This document shows, in pieces, positions 38,501-50,000 of a DNA stretch of 64,000 nt. A model generated the notes under the pieces. That model was not told the origin of the DNA and ran no database searches. It saw nothing but the letters and a program-made list of their open reading frames with translations. The position numbers and the translations under genes were made by a program. Positions within the stretch are counted from its first letter, which is position 1. The number at the start of each line of letters is the position of its first letter. The DNA comes from Onchocerca volvulus (taxonomy: Eukaryota > Nematoda > Chromadorea > Rhabditida > Onchocercidae): assembly GCA_000499405.2 (NCBI GenBank), contig HG738138.1:19197753-19261752 (forward strand), read 5' to 3'.

Positions 38501-39236
38501 CTTCAATAGTGAATGTATGCAGATGCTATACGTTAAATTTCAAATGTAAGAATTAAAAGACATGCAAATTCTATTCATCTGAAAATGAAAAGATGCAATT
38601 CCGTACGAAAGAAATCAACATAAAATTATCAAACTCTTTTAATTTGGAAAGTTTCTGAAGTAGTTATCAAATTGTATATAAAAAGCAGAGAAAAGGAACT
38701 GCTCCGACTCTTTCTTTCTCTTTCTCTTTTTGATTTACCTTCATTTAACCTCTTCAGTCAATTTATTCTGATCATCATATGAATTGGAGTACGATAATCC
38801 AATGACTGACTATAAAATTATTCCATTTTGTGAATTTTTCCTACCTTATTTTAATTAATTTGCAAACTAAATAGTTTTAATTTTTCCATATAGAAAGAAA
38901 TCTTAGTTTTAAGATTGTTATCAATAATCAAGAGAGAAATCAATTTATACATAAATGAGAATTTATGCATATGAGATTTGAGATTTATACAATTTACATA
39001 TAAATGTTTGAAAGCAACAAATTAAAAGATTTTTCTAGTATAGAGAATACTACTAACCCCGCAGAAGAGGTGGTCGGTGACTGTTCAACGACACCAATGT
39101 TGACAATCGGCGTACCGCCAGCAGGTAGCAGTAAATAATTAGAGGATATCAGCATCACCACAGATTTCAATAAAAGTGAAATAGTAGAGCGGCTGGGCCT
39201 ATCTTTAAAGGCCCTACCAATAATACCAATTTGCAT
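35506..39236 (-). CDS. Gremlin/DAN-family cystine-knot BMP antagonist
   Basis: Exons (minus): 39236-39058, 36733-36561, 36373-36225, 35959-35825, 35628-35506; all junctions agree in phase, giving ~251 residues. The C-terminal half carries the DAN cystine knot: AHCDGQIFKQRIRMDGC, VVHNRFCHGTCSSYFIPR, AMFQSCSVCRP, VEVKLDCPRK, KVIKVKKCKCIAL. This parallels Gremlin (NRFCYGQCNSFYIPR, FQSCSFCKP, VTLNCPE, VKQCRCI), including the unpaired-type cysteine in CSVC. The first exon has a hydrophobic stretch (ISLLLKSVVMLISSNYLLL) that could be the signal peptide, better placed if translation starts at the inner Met of VVMLISS (about 39155) rather than the first Met. Gremlin-type proteins are secreted and bind BMP/TGF-beta ligands; in a worm the expected target is a DBL-1 or DAF-7 type ligand (inference). 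The first intron is 2.3 kb. Confidence 0.85.
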
Positions 39237-39239
39237 ATC

Positions 39240-40058
39240 AATTCAGCAGCTCAAACTTCTTTCGTCTGTTGTTGACAGTCCGGAATTGATTTTCAATAGC
39301 GACAAATTAGAGTGAGTTAAAACGGATGAAATGAAAAGTGTTTGAGCAACAAAGTTGCTGCCTCTTTCCGTGTAAGACGTCAGATTGAAGGACTGCAAAA
39401 AATTTATTCCAAATTTAATAATCCGATATTTGCAACTTCTTTTAAACATCTAATTTTTTTTATTTATGATGATACATTACCATTTCATTTAAAAAGTGAA
39501 AATGAATACAAACTATTATTAGATCAAAAATGATACCAAAATTGCAAGCAAACATTAAATGAAGGGAGGCAACGTGACTTCCTCCTTTATATTTCGTGTT
39601 CTAATATTCCTCATACTTCAAGACTGTCTGAAATTCCGGAATCATAAAGCTGAGAAATTTCGAGAATTTATAAGAAGCAAAATCGATTCAACCAATAGAA
39701 AAGGAATAGTTAATGTGGATAGTATCATTATTTTTCTATATAATTCTTAGTTGTGATGAAACAAATCATTGAAAAAAATACTTCAATAGATTTGAAAAAC
39801 TCAAAAAACATTCAAATATTTCGATTAATACTGATCCACTCATTATCAGTTCAGAGATTTAGAATGATTCAGTACTGACAATTCACCGAGGGTAAGAAAC
39901 GAGCCGATGATGAGGATCGGGCGTGGTTATAACACTAATCACTTCTCCGTCATCTTCTTATTCATCCCAGTGCACTGATCGCCTGTTGTTTGGCAAAAAC
40001 AATATAGAAGTTTGAAATCGTTGAAATGTTTTTCTCTAAATTTCATTTTTAAGATAAA
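39240..40058. other. Intergenic, no gene seen
   Basis: Upstream flank of the Gremlin-like gene. Two short plus-strand frames (39342-39533 and 39559-39750) have no recognisable features. Confidence 0.45.
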
Positions 40059-40482
40059 TCTATATGAATAAAAATGTAAATGTTCATTTGTTCAAAATCT
40101 TGATTCTCTGAAATTTCTCAAACACGCACCTGCTCTTTATTAGTTCAAAATCTTCGGTCTCCGAAAATTATTACCTCTTCCTTTGAAATTTTGACACAAC
40201 ACTGTATTCGAATACGCTTTGTAGCTCAGTTAAGTGAAAAAAAAAAAGGAAGCGCACGTTTCTAGTGTTGAGGGAAAAATTTGATAGTTTGTAATTTGGT
40301 TTGTAGTCTGGTTGAATTGGAGATTGATTCTTGCTATTGTGATTTGGCTAGGTCAGCAATAAGTATGAGGAGGTTTTTTGTGTCTTCTGTGACAGAGACA
40401 AGTCCTGTTAAGAAAAGTTTTATTGATTGATGACAAGAGTGATAATTCGTAAGAGATAAATCCGCGTGGCCGGTCCAGCTAG
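40059..40482 (+). mobile_element. Short non-autonomous Helitron
   Basis: Begins TCTATATGAATAAAAATG directly after an A, the usual animal Helitron 5' terminus, and ends ...GGCCGGTCCAGCTAG directly before a T, the Helitron 3' CTAG end inserted between A and T. It is 424 bp long, too short to encode a Rep/helicase, and shares its ends and a central motif (GTATTCGAATACGC here, GCATTCGAATAGGCGC there) with the element at 49671. Ends and target dinucleotide are seen directly; family naming follows from known Helitron structure. Confidence 0.7.
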
Positions 40483-43208
40483 TTTATAACAAATTTTGTT
40501 TTGGATACATTCCTTGTTGTGGGATTTTTTTTTGGGCAGATTTCTATATTGATGAAGCTTAACGTGTGCTTACTTATCCAAGACTTATTCCAAAAACTAT
40601 CAAATGATCATACTATATGGTTGAGAATTTAAAACGTTTATCCTCAAGCTGAGAGAATTTAATTTTCATCTGTCGATATTGCAGTGTATCTTTAATTCTT
40701 CTTTAAATAAAAGTTGAATTAAGTTAATCATAATATATTAACTCATTCTTATAACGATATACATACATACAGAGATATAGTGATATGTGATGCTGATTTT
40801 TGTTATGATAAACATGAGGGATGCCTGTAAAGAAGAGAAGTAAAAGAGATGCGACATGATAAATGAACAGTTGCAATTAATAGAAACTGTAGTAAATGCA
40901 GAGCTTAGAAGTACGGTCAACAGAAGCATATGGGAGGGGATAAAAAGTAATATAAATAATATAAAAATGGAAAAGAGGAGGAGATAATCAAATTTAGGCC
41001 GGTCGATAACAGGGTAAGGAGGAGGAAGAGCATATGGTGAAGCTACAGGTTTGAAAACTGATGGGCCACTAACCGATCATTAGACACATGTTACCATTTT
41101 AGAATGATTTGATAAAGCAGGAAAGATGGACGTCTCTGTCCTAATAATTGAGTGATAATGATAATTTTGATGATGATGATGATGACAGTAATCACTACCC
41201 GGAATGGTAATTTCTATCCACGTATGTATGTATGTTTGTGTACATGCACATATCTATATATATGTATGTAACGATAGAGTGATTGACGACACATATCAGT
41301 GTCCAGGATGGCGCCACTCTCGACTCTCGACTTGATTTCATGGTGATGGGAGGTTAAAAAATAGGCTTGTCAACTGAAGCCACACTACCCAGCATGGAAA
41401 ATGCTCGATGTACCGGACCAGCATGGCATGATAGCAATGACATCATCGCAGCTGTACTACGGAACGCTTTGTGTGGCTTTTGGCAAGGCACCAAGTCGCG
41501 ACATTCGTCAATGCCAATTAATCCGGTTGTGCTCTCTTATCCACGAAAAGCATTTCAGTACAAACAAAGAGGTCGATTCTGAAAATGTCGTCAAGAGTTG
41601 CGGAAGGAAGAAGCAAGTGCCATCTGCTTGTTTTTACATTTAAAGTGTAATTTCTAATTTATTTATGTCTTCTTTTACATCGCATTTTTTGAAATGAAAA
41701 TCAAAGGAATATAATTACGCTATGCATTTGCTTGCTTTCTTGAAGTTCTCCAATTTCATTGAGATTTTAGTTTTAATTAAACTCTCAGCGCAATTATTGT
41801 TACAATTCCCTGCAAACAATGATAGTTCGGTTGTGTTTCATCGTTGGAATTTGGAAATTTACAGATGTTTTAAATTCTTTTCGATTCTGTTTAATTCTTT
41901 GAACTACGAATTCTAGCGAAAAGTCATTTCTTTTGTGTCTGGCGTAAAAACTAAACTAATCTGATTTAATTGGGACTATCAAATTGCAATAATTTGACGA
42001 ATTTAGATAATCGAAGATAAAGCATCTACTAGATGATGCCAGACAGACGCCTCATTTCGCAGACATCTTATTTGAGCTTCACTGGTTCCAGATTGTTTTT
42101 GCAGAATTTTTTATTTTTGTCTTTTTAAGAAAAATAAAAAAGTTTGTTCCGAAGTTCCATCAACCAATTGAATATCAAATTGAGGCTTCAAGTATTTCAA
42201 ACTAATTTCCTAAATTATTCGGTTCCACATCGTTGAAGAATTGAATTTACTACAGTATGAAATTAATTGAGTTGAAATTTCAGATATTTTTATATTGATT
42301 TTAATTTTTTACTTCAATTTTGGCTTAGAATAGTTCGGACATATATATTTTTCACTACTTACAGATTTGTTTTTAAATGTTTCGATGTGAAGAAAAATTT
42401 TTTATAACTTAAACAATTGTCAGTTATTGCCAGAATAGGTTTAGTCATCAAGTTAGTTTCGAAAGTTATCCAGGCAGGCTAGGTAAGAAAACTTATCTTA
42501 CTCACTATTTTTGATGTAATTATATATTATTACGACTTCTTCAACAAGTAACACTAATATATGATGCCATTATTTGCTTCAACTTTATCTGCACCACTAT
42601 CTTCAAATCTGCATATTTATAGGCAGGTATGAAGTATAAATGAATTTGAAGATGCATCAATCGCTTATTAAAATACAGTAATTAAGGTTTCATTTCACGA
42701 AGGCTAATGATTAAAAAGTGAAAGACTAAAGAATTCAATTGCATTGTCAACGATCTTTTTGTTTACAGCAATTAAATTCGAGAAAAAGCATGAAACGATT
42801 TTATTTGAATAAACACGTGTAACTTTATAAGCCAACTTTTTACAAAGGGAATTAATACATTTAAAATCAAGCCAACTTGTAATATGTAGAACTGTAGATT
42901 ATAACAGCAATGACTCAATATTAACAGTCTCCGAGTTTTTCGAAATATCTTGAATGTGATAGCTGGAAAGTTCAATATAAACGGTTGAGCTTGAAATATA
43001 AAAGTAAGCTTATCGGGTTATATTTATTTCTTTCGTTTACACTATCGCTTATTCTATTGCTCAATTAGACCTATCCTCGGTTAGTAATTGTTTTATGTAT
43101 TATGTATAAAACAAGATCAGCACTTCTTTCAGGATTCAAATTAAATCTAGCTGAACACAGAAAAGGAATGAAAAATCATTTTGCTTATAAGAAATATAGC
43201 CATGACAA
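40483..43208. other. Intergenic with one possible coding island
   Basis: Mostly AT-rich. A (GAT)n run lies at 41169-41185 and a TATG/TATA-rich stretch at 41222-41270. At about 41290-41640 base composition rises and two plus-strand frames overlap (41367-41582; 41401-41643, the latter with HGMIAMTSSQLYYGTLCVAF); neither resembles a family I know and no splice context was settled. Confidence 0.4.
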
Positions 43209-45540
43209 TTAAATTTTGGGAAGTGGATTAAAAGCGTAACAGGTTATGTAATTGTTCGAATGTTGGCAGAAAGTATCAGTATATGCAATATAGGAGAAAT
43301 CACTTTTCGAACAGATTACATTGAATTTCTTGCCTAGGTGCTTCTCAGCTGCCCGTTGAATAGCACGTTTAGCATCTGTTGGATCATCGGACATATTCTA
43401 AATTTTTCAAAAATTAATATTAATTAAACATTATTAAGAGTAGGGGGGAGAAGCCTGTTTTTATTGATTTTTAAATCTGAGAAGGCTTCAGACTCCTGGC
43501 TAATCAAGTGAAATAAATATATGTTTGATATAATATAACATAAAGTTTAAAAGAAAGAGAGAAACTTAATTTCAAACTTTCTTTTTCAATAAACTAATAT
43601 GAACAAAGTTTTTTTTTTTTTTTTTTTTGAAAGTAATAATACAAACGGATTAATTAAAAAAAAAATTTTCTATAGACATAAAATAACTCATAACATAAAA
43701 AGTATAAAATAGTACGGAAGAGGTCAGTAAATAATGTAAGAAAAGACATATTTTGTAGCAAGAAAAATAGTAAATTCTGTTAAACTGGATCCAGAAGATT
43801 TTATTAAACAGCCTGAGTGATAGAAATCATGCTCTCGTTATCTTAATTCAATCGAAATATTCTAGCTAACTTTTTGCAAGATGCTAAACACCTGTCAGAA
43901 TAAAATTAAATTTCAGTATATGTCAAATTTAAAAAAAAAAAAAAATTAAAGTTTTTTTCTCGTTCCAGTTTTAAATTTCTAACTGGAATTCCGTAGAATG
44001 AAAACCTGAAAAATGAAACAAAGAAAATGGAACCAGTAAACTTCAATAAATTATTGTGTGATGTGCATACTTAGCGAGTAAAACATTCACTTTCTTCAAA
44101 AACAATGTTTGCAAATTACTTCAATTAATTTTACCACGTTTGGTATAATAATCCGGTTTCTTCGAGCTGTTGTTCATCATTTTAATTAATTTTATGATAG
44201 TATTTCAAGAACTTTTTAAATTTAAAGCGCCAATGTTTTCGTACCTTTTCCATAATTGATTTCAAAACAGGATCATTGCATCTGGAGTCGTATTCTCTCT
44301 TATAATTAAATGAAGGTAAAAATATTTTGGCACCGTATATTCTAGGTTGAGAATACAATGATTGAGAATAAACGCAAGTTGTGAAACACGTGCAACAGCA
44401 ATCGTTAATTACTGGTGCCACATATGTCTGTGTTACCGGCGCGACCTTTAACATGGAAATCAAAACAATTTGGTTGATTTTGACAAACTTTTAAGATGTA
44501 AATTCAAAATTTAGCATATTTTTCCTAATTAACTCATGCAGAATTTGATTAGATAAACTTACCGGAGTGGGACAAACAGGTGGAGGTGGACATGGTTGAG
44601 GTGGTGGAGGTGGTGGAGGCGGCGGTGGTGGAGGTGGACAAATTATTGGTGGTGGACATATAATACGTGGTGGACAGATTGGTGGTGGAGGACAGGGAGG
44701 GGGGAGAGGTGGACAGATTACCGGAGGAGGAGGTGGTGGACATATTCGTGGTGGAGGACAGGGAGGGGGCATAGGTGGACAGATTATCGGAGGAGGAGGT
44801 GCTGGACATACTGGTGGTGGAGGACAAACAGGTGGAGGTGGACAGACTGGCAGAGGTTGAGGTTGAGGTTGTGGACATGGAGGCGGTATGCATGGTACGC
44901 ATTTTTGTACTATGCAAGGTGCCATAATGGGACAGCAGCCGAATGCATCACAAACATCTCCCATTTGCATAAATATGATTGTGAGCATCAATCCTTCCAC
45001 GATCTAAACCGAAATGAAATTGAAATTAGAATGTATTAATGAAGATTAAGGGAAAGATGTTTATTTTAATATTTTATTGGATTTTTGACCTCAAACCTAC
45101 AAATTGACACTTCTTTTTTTGATCAATAAATCGGTCTATAATGAATGTTTTAATTTATTGAAAAAAATATATGATCAAGCTTCTTGCATCAACGCAAGTA
45201 TTGATAATAAATAATTTCATCTATTGCAACATCAAGTAAGTTCAGTGATTTTGAAATTTCAAAAACAATTTGAAATGTTGTGGATTAAGTTTCTGAAGAA
45301 GTTCCATTTTGAATCGTCATTTGAATTTTGTAAGCCATCGCGAACAAGATTAATGTTTCCCTAATTTGAAAAACAGGATGTCTAAAAAATGGTGTAAATC
45401 AAACACATAATATCCTTGGAATCTTGACCCATTTGAAAATCAAGCCTGTGGTACCAAACACAGATTTTCTTCTACAATAGCAATTGTAAAACGAAAATGT
45501 ACGGTTAACAAATGAAATGAAATTATCATACCGTGATCAT
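43209..45540 (-). CDS. Ground-like (GRL) secreted protein with Pro/Cys-rich region
   Basis: Exons (minus): 45540-45532 (only Met-Ile-Thr), 45003-44563, 44445-44245, 43397-43209; phases agree, ~279 residues. The N-terminus MITIVEGLMLTIIFMQMGDV is a signal peptide. Residues ~40-150 are dense in PPP and CPPP repeats (IICPPMPPPCPPP), including a 66-bp tandem duplication. The C-terminal ~90 residues form a ground-like domain (a nematode family related to Hedgehog-like proteins): RCNDPVLKSIMEK, then DAKRAIQRAAEKHLGKKFNV, ICSKSDFSYIAYTDTFCQ and a final ITCYAF. Such proteins are secreted from epidermal and other epithelia and linked to cuticle and extracellular matrix; the exact role is unknown. The antisense W/R-rich frame over the repeat is a composition artefact. 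The acceptor of exon 3 (TTAAAG|GTC) is weak. Confidence 0.88.
44681..44820 (-). repeat. 66-bp tandem duplication in the GRL Pro-rich coding region
   Basis: GGACAGGGAGGGGG starts at 44690 and again at 44756, each followed by GGTGGACAGATTA, GGAGGAGGAGGTG and GGACATA. The period is 66 bases, exactly 22 codons, so the frame is kept. Confidence 0.9.
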
Positions 45541-47034
45541 TGTTCCTTGGTGACAGCAGCAAAAGTAGTAGTAGTAGTATAATGTACAAACGAATAAATG
45601 TCAAATAACTGTATTTCGCTATGAATAAACGTGCAGCTATTTGAAATGTTAGATTGCAATCAGAAAAAAAGAATTACAACGATTATCACAATAGTGAGCA
45701 ATTATGGCGGTGGAGCCATTTCTGAGCGCTTAATTATGGAACTGACTGAAGTTGGGTTAGAAGTTATGAGTATGTACCTGAATGGTGAAGAAGGCTTTTA
45801 AGGGGTGATTACAGATTGTTTTACAACTTCCACTTTTCTCTTTTTGCTTCAACTAATGAATTAGCGGTGAATTATGCCCGATGGCAATCCCAGATTCAAG
45901 AATTACTTCATCCTACTAGCATGATCAGTAATTTTGTTAATGACGTCAATGATAATAACTTGTTATGATGACAGTACTGAAAGGACTGGATGGTAGTGAC
46001 AAATCAGAAAAATATTCACTGAATAAGTCAGTTTTTTGTGCTCATATCATCTCCGTTGTCGTCTGATTACCTCATATTTGGAATAAAACCGGACTTCTCT
46101 TTTCACTTTAATTTAAAAGAAAAAAAAAAAAAGTGGAAAGCAAATTGAAGTGAACTATAAATAACAACAATCTTGCAATTTTTTTTTCACATATCACTTG
46201 AAAACAAGTCATGCATGATAAGCAGCGAAGGGAATGGAATCAAAAATCAAGTAAAAATGAATATTAGACAAATGAAAGGAAAAATGATCAGCATTTTTTT
46301 TAGAATTTCTTGAATGCCAATGTCATTTTTAAAACATCAACCCGGAGGCAATTTAATATAATCACTCCGAAATCTGGAACTATTCTTTTTTGGGTATTGA
46401 CAAAGAGCAATAAGTGGCATTCCCCAATTGAATACTATTTGAAAGGCATTCGGAGACGACTGCAAAGTTCCTAAATAATACGTTTACAGTTTACATCATC
46501 AACGAGTTTTTCAATTTTATCGATGTTTTACATGATAATTTCGACTACTAAAGCAATATGTCAATTTTACTAACAGTAACAATGATTTACCAATGATGCA
46601 AAGTTAAATTATTTATTTTGCATTTTAAATTCTGAAATTGGACTCATCTTTATAAATGCACTGATCAAAATATGATATATGATCACCAATGCACTTATTG
46701 ATAAAAGACCTAAGTTCTCAAGTGTATTTCATGCGGCAGATTGATAAACTGTATAATTCTGCCCAAGACAATATTCATCCAAAAATTTTGCAATAAATTG
46801 TGAATACCGCAACTAATTGCGTCCTGAAACTACGGCTGGATTACGGTATCTTATTTGCTGGGAGGGAAGTATTGCTATTTTTTGAAATGTGATGAGTCTT
46901 TTAAACGTTTATAGCAATTTTTTATGCAGGTTTACATGTATGATGCGTAAAATTTATCGGATTTTCAGAGTTTGTTGTGCGTAATTCCTAGAGTTATACG
47001 GATAAGAAGAATTATCCGGAAAGATAGTGTCAAG
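45541..47034. other. Intergenic between divergent genes
   Basis: An (AGT)n run lies at about 45566-45579, just upstream of the GRL start. The GATTTTCAG at 46961-46969 is a probable trans-splice acceptor for the downstream gene. Nothing else is seen. Confidence 0.5.
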
Positions 47035-50000
47035 ATGTTTTTAAGTGCAATTAAGAAGTGTTGCAATACATTCGCGTGCACTTCTGCAGTCGCTGCTAGT
47101 ACTACATCATATCCAAGCTTGCACTCGCAGTCGGATTCAGTAGCATTTGGTCAGTGCCATTCGATTGATGCTTGTCTGAAAACAAAGGTTTGATGTATTT
47201 CATTCCGCAAATATGTTTGAGAACTGCAAAAATTGACACAAATAACTTTTGATGTTGCTAATACGATAGCACAAATGTTTGGGTTCCCTCTTTAGCTATT
47301 ATACTATAACATAATTGTTCGGATTTTCCAATTGGCACTGATGAGATAATACAACTATTCGGATTCGTCCAATTGTTCTAATCTTCTAATCTCCTTTGTC
47401 CACTGTAAAATATGCTAATTTTACGTTTCATTTCGTAACTCCGCGAAATTCTCAGATTATGATCCGTTTTGATCCCATAGTTTATGAAATTCCCTTTTAA
47501 TTCAACTCTTTAACGATTCTCAGTGATTATTATAAGTGCAAAATTATATCTTTCTTATATTTTTAGTCTTCTTTTAAAAGAAGTTCTGATGGTCTACAGA
47601 ATGAAAGGTTAAATTTACCGCCTACGAAAGATTCTCCAGAATATCTTAAAAATGAGAAGTCGCGGGTTTTGAAAGAGAATTCGGGACATCCTGTAAAGCA
47701 GAATTTGGCACAATTCGGTTCACGAAAAGAGTTTTATCTACGAGAAAATGAAATCAAAATAGCAAGAAGTAAAGGCATCGGCATTGGTGACGAAAAACTG
47801 GAAAGTAAGTTTATAGACTTTTATAAAATAGACTTTTATAAAATGTCACTTGTCTATCTATTTTATAAAATAGATAGACAAGTGACAAATAAACAAAAAT
47901 ATTTGTTGATTAGAATTTTGTCGCTGCTAAGCCTATGGTATTGGGCCATTACCAATACTATTTTATTGTGTCAAAAACCGAAAGAAATCCATAGTTTCTT
48001 GAAAATCGGACAAATAGCATATGTTAAATTAATAGAGAGTTTTTTTGCTATTGAGTAAGAGTAATGAATAGTTGATCAGCAAATTTTGCAAACAAAAATG
48101 AACTTGTTTTTGTTTCGCTATTCTAAAAATTAAAAAAAAAGCCTCTTTAAGCTTAACTGTATGATGTATTCCCATCAAAGATAAAGCTTATTTTGTTAGC
48201 ATATCTGATAAATGCATTACTTTCGAAATCTCCTGATAAAAGTACGCTTAATGGTATGAACATCGCCGTATTTGATTTACATTCAAAACGTTTTGCTGAA
48301 CGGTTACTGAATGCTGGTGTTTCTAATCTTTCCATCATTGAAACATCACAGTATGAAGCTCAAAAAGCGAAGGTTCGTTTACTTTCATGTATTTTAACGC
48401 CTTTAATTTTTATTAAGACTTAAAAATGTATGCGGGTTTCTTCTTTCCAGGCTAATATTCTGTATTTTATTTCCATCAAAATAAAGCTATTAATGAGGAT
48501 TTGTTTTGATTATGTAATCTGTTAAAGTGATATCTACATGACTTATTCATCAAGAGGATCTGTAGAATATGGTGGATTCATTAGAAATAATTGTATTTCT
48601 ACAGAAATGAAGTAATGTTTTAGAAAATATATATGAAGAACAAAAATATCAAACCGAACTGCAATTCACATTTAAATGATTGTTAAGGAGAATTTCAAGT
48701 GTATAGAGCACTACACATTTGATCTCTTTCTCATTGGACATTAAAATCTTCTTGAAAAATAGAGAAAAATATTAAAATTTTTGCATACTTCAAACAAAAT
48801 GCTTTTTCAGCTTGTTTTTAGGAGTTAATCTTACGGTTGCTAATTTATTACTCTCTATAAGTCTGCATGAATTGTTGCTTTATGTTATACTGGCTTATGA
48901 TCAAATGATGAACTGAACTAAATAGATGATATTTCGTTTTCTTTCTACATTTTTCTAATTCTCTTTCTGATAAAATTGAAAGCAAAGGATTTTAATTTTA
49001 TATGATATTCGATTCTTGAAATTCAGGAATTATTCACTTACTTGACTTATAACGATTTCATATAGTTAGTATCAATTTATATAACTTCAAGGACAGTCCA
49101 TAGTCTACCGTTTTTTCATTGTTACCGAAAAAAAAAAAAAAAAGAATCTCCCACTGTCTAAATTGTACATTACAATATATTTAAAATTTTGAGTGAATTT
49201 AATGCTTGTCCTTAGCAGATAGTGATTGGCGCTATATAAGTAGAAATGTAATTTCAAGATAAAGTTAAATATAAAATTCGTGGAATCCGAAGAAATAAAA
49301 ATAAAATATTAATAATAAGTGTGAAACAATAATAAGATGATATTTTCAGTAGAATCTGTTGCTATTTCTAAATCTTATCTATACTGTATTCTATGGGATA
49401 CTTTTCATCTAATAAGTTCACTGTGATGAACCAGCATTGATGTTTTATTTATTTTCAGTTTTTATGCCTCTTTGTCTGTTTTATGGTGTAATATCTCGTG
49501 ATACGGACTCATTTTTTTCGTTTTAAGATATATTTTAGAAATGGCTTCACTTTTGGGCCAAAAATAATTAGATTTGATATTGTGATTCAAAAGCCTCAGA
49601 AAGAGGCGTCTTTTATGCCCTAGAAGACTTTTTTTTTTTTTTTTAACTTATGAACATATCGAATTGCAAATCTAAATGGATAAAAATGCGAATCTTCGTT
49701 GTGACTTCTGACACAACGTTTCAAGTTCTTCATCGATTGCTTTGGAATTTCGATACAACGTTGCATTCGAATAGGCGCTTATTTTTATGTGGATATAAAT
49801 ACTTTTTTTTTTAACCTCATATCTGTAACAGGTAAAAGTAAGTGAGCGGACATTTTTGTTTATATAGATTAACTGGACCGGCCACACTTCGGGTGGCCCA
49901 TCCAGCTAGTTTCTAATAATCAGTTTTGAAATTCACCCGAACTTTTTATTGACCATCAGCATCTTATGAATTAAGAAAACTGTTGACACTTTTTGTAAAT

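Noticed and set aside
39342..39750. Two short plus-strand frames, the second with a hydrophobic start
   Set aside because: No acceptor, no conserved residues, and composition like the flanking spacer.
44596..45039. Long plus-strand frame rich in Trp and Arg
   Set aside because: It is the antisense of the Pro/Cys-rich exon of the GRL gene; the GGTGG repeats alone produce it.
47669..48058. 129-codon frame on the plus strand
   Set aside because: Its first part is exon 2 of the TFB2M-like gene; after the donor at 47805 it only reads through the intron and the palindrome.
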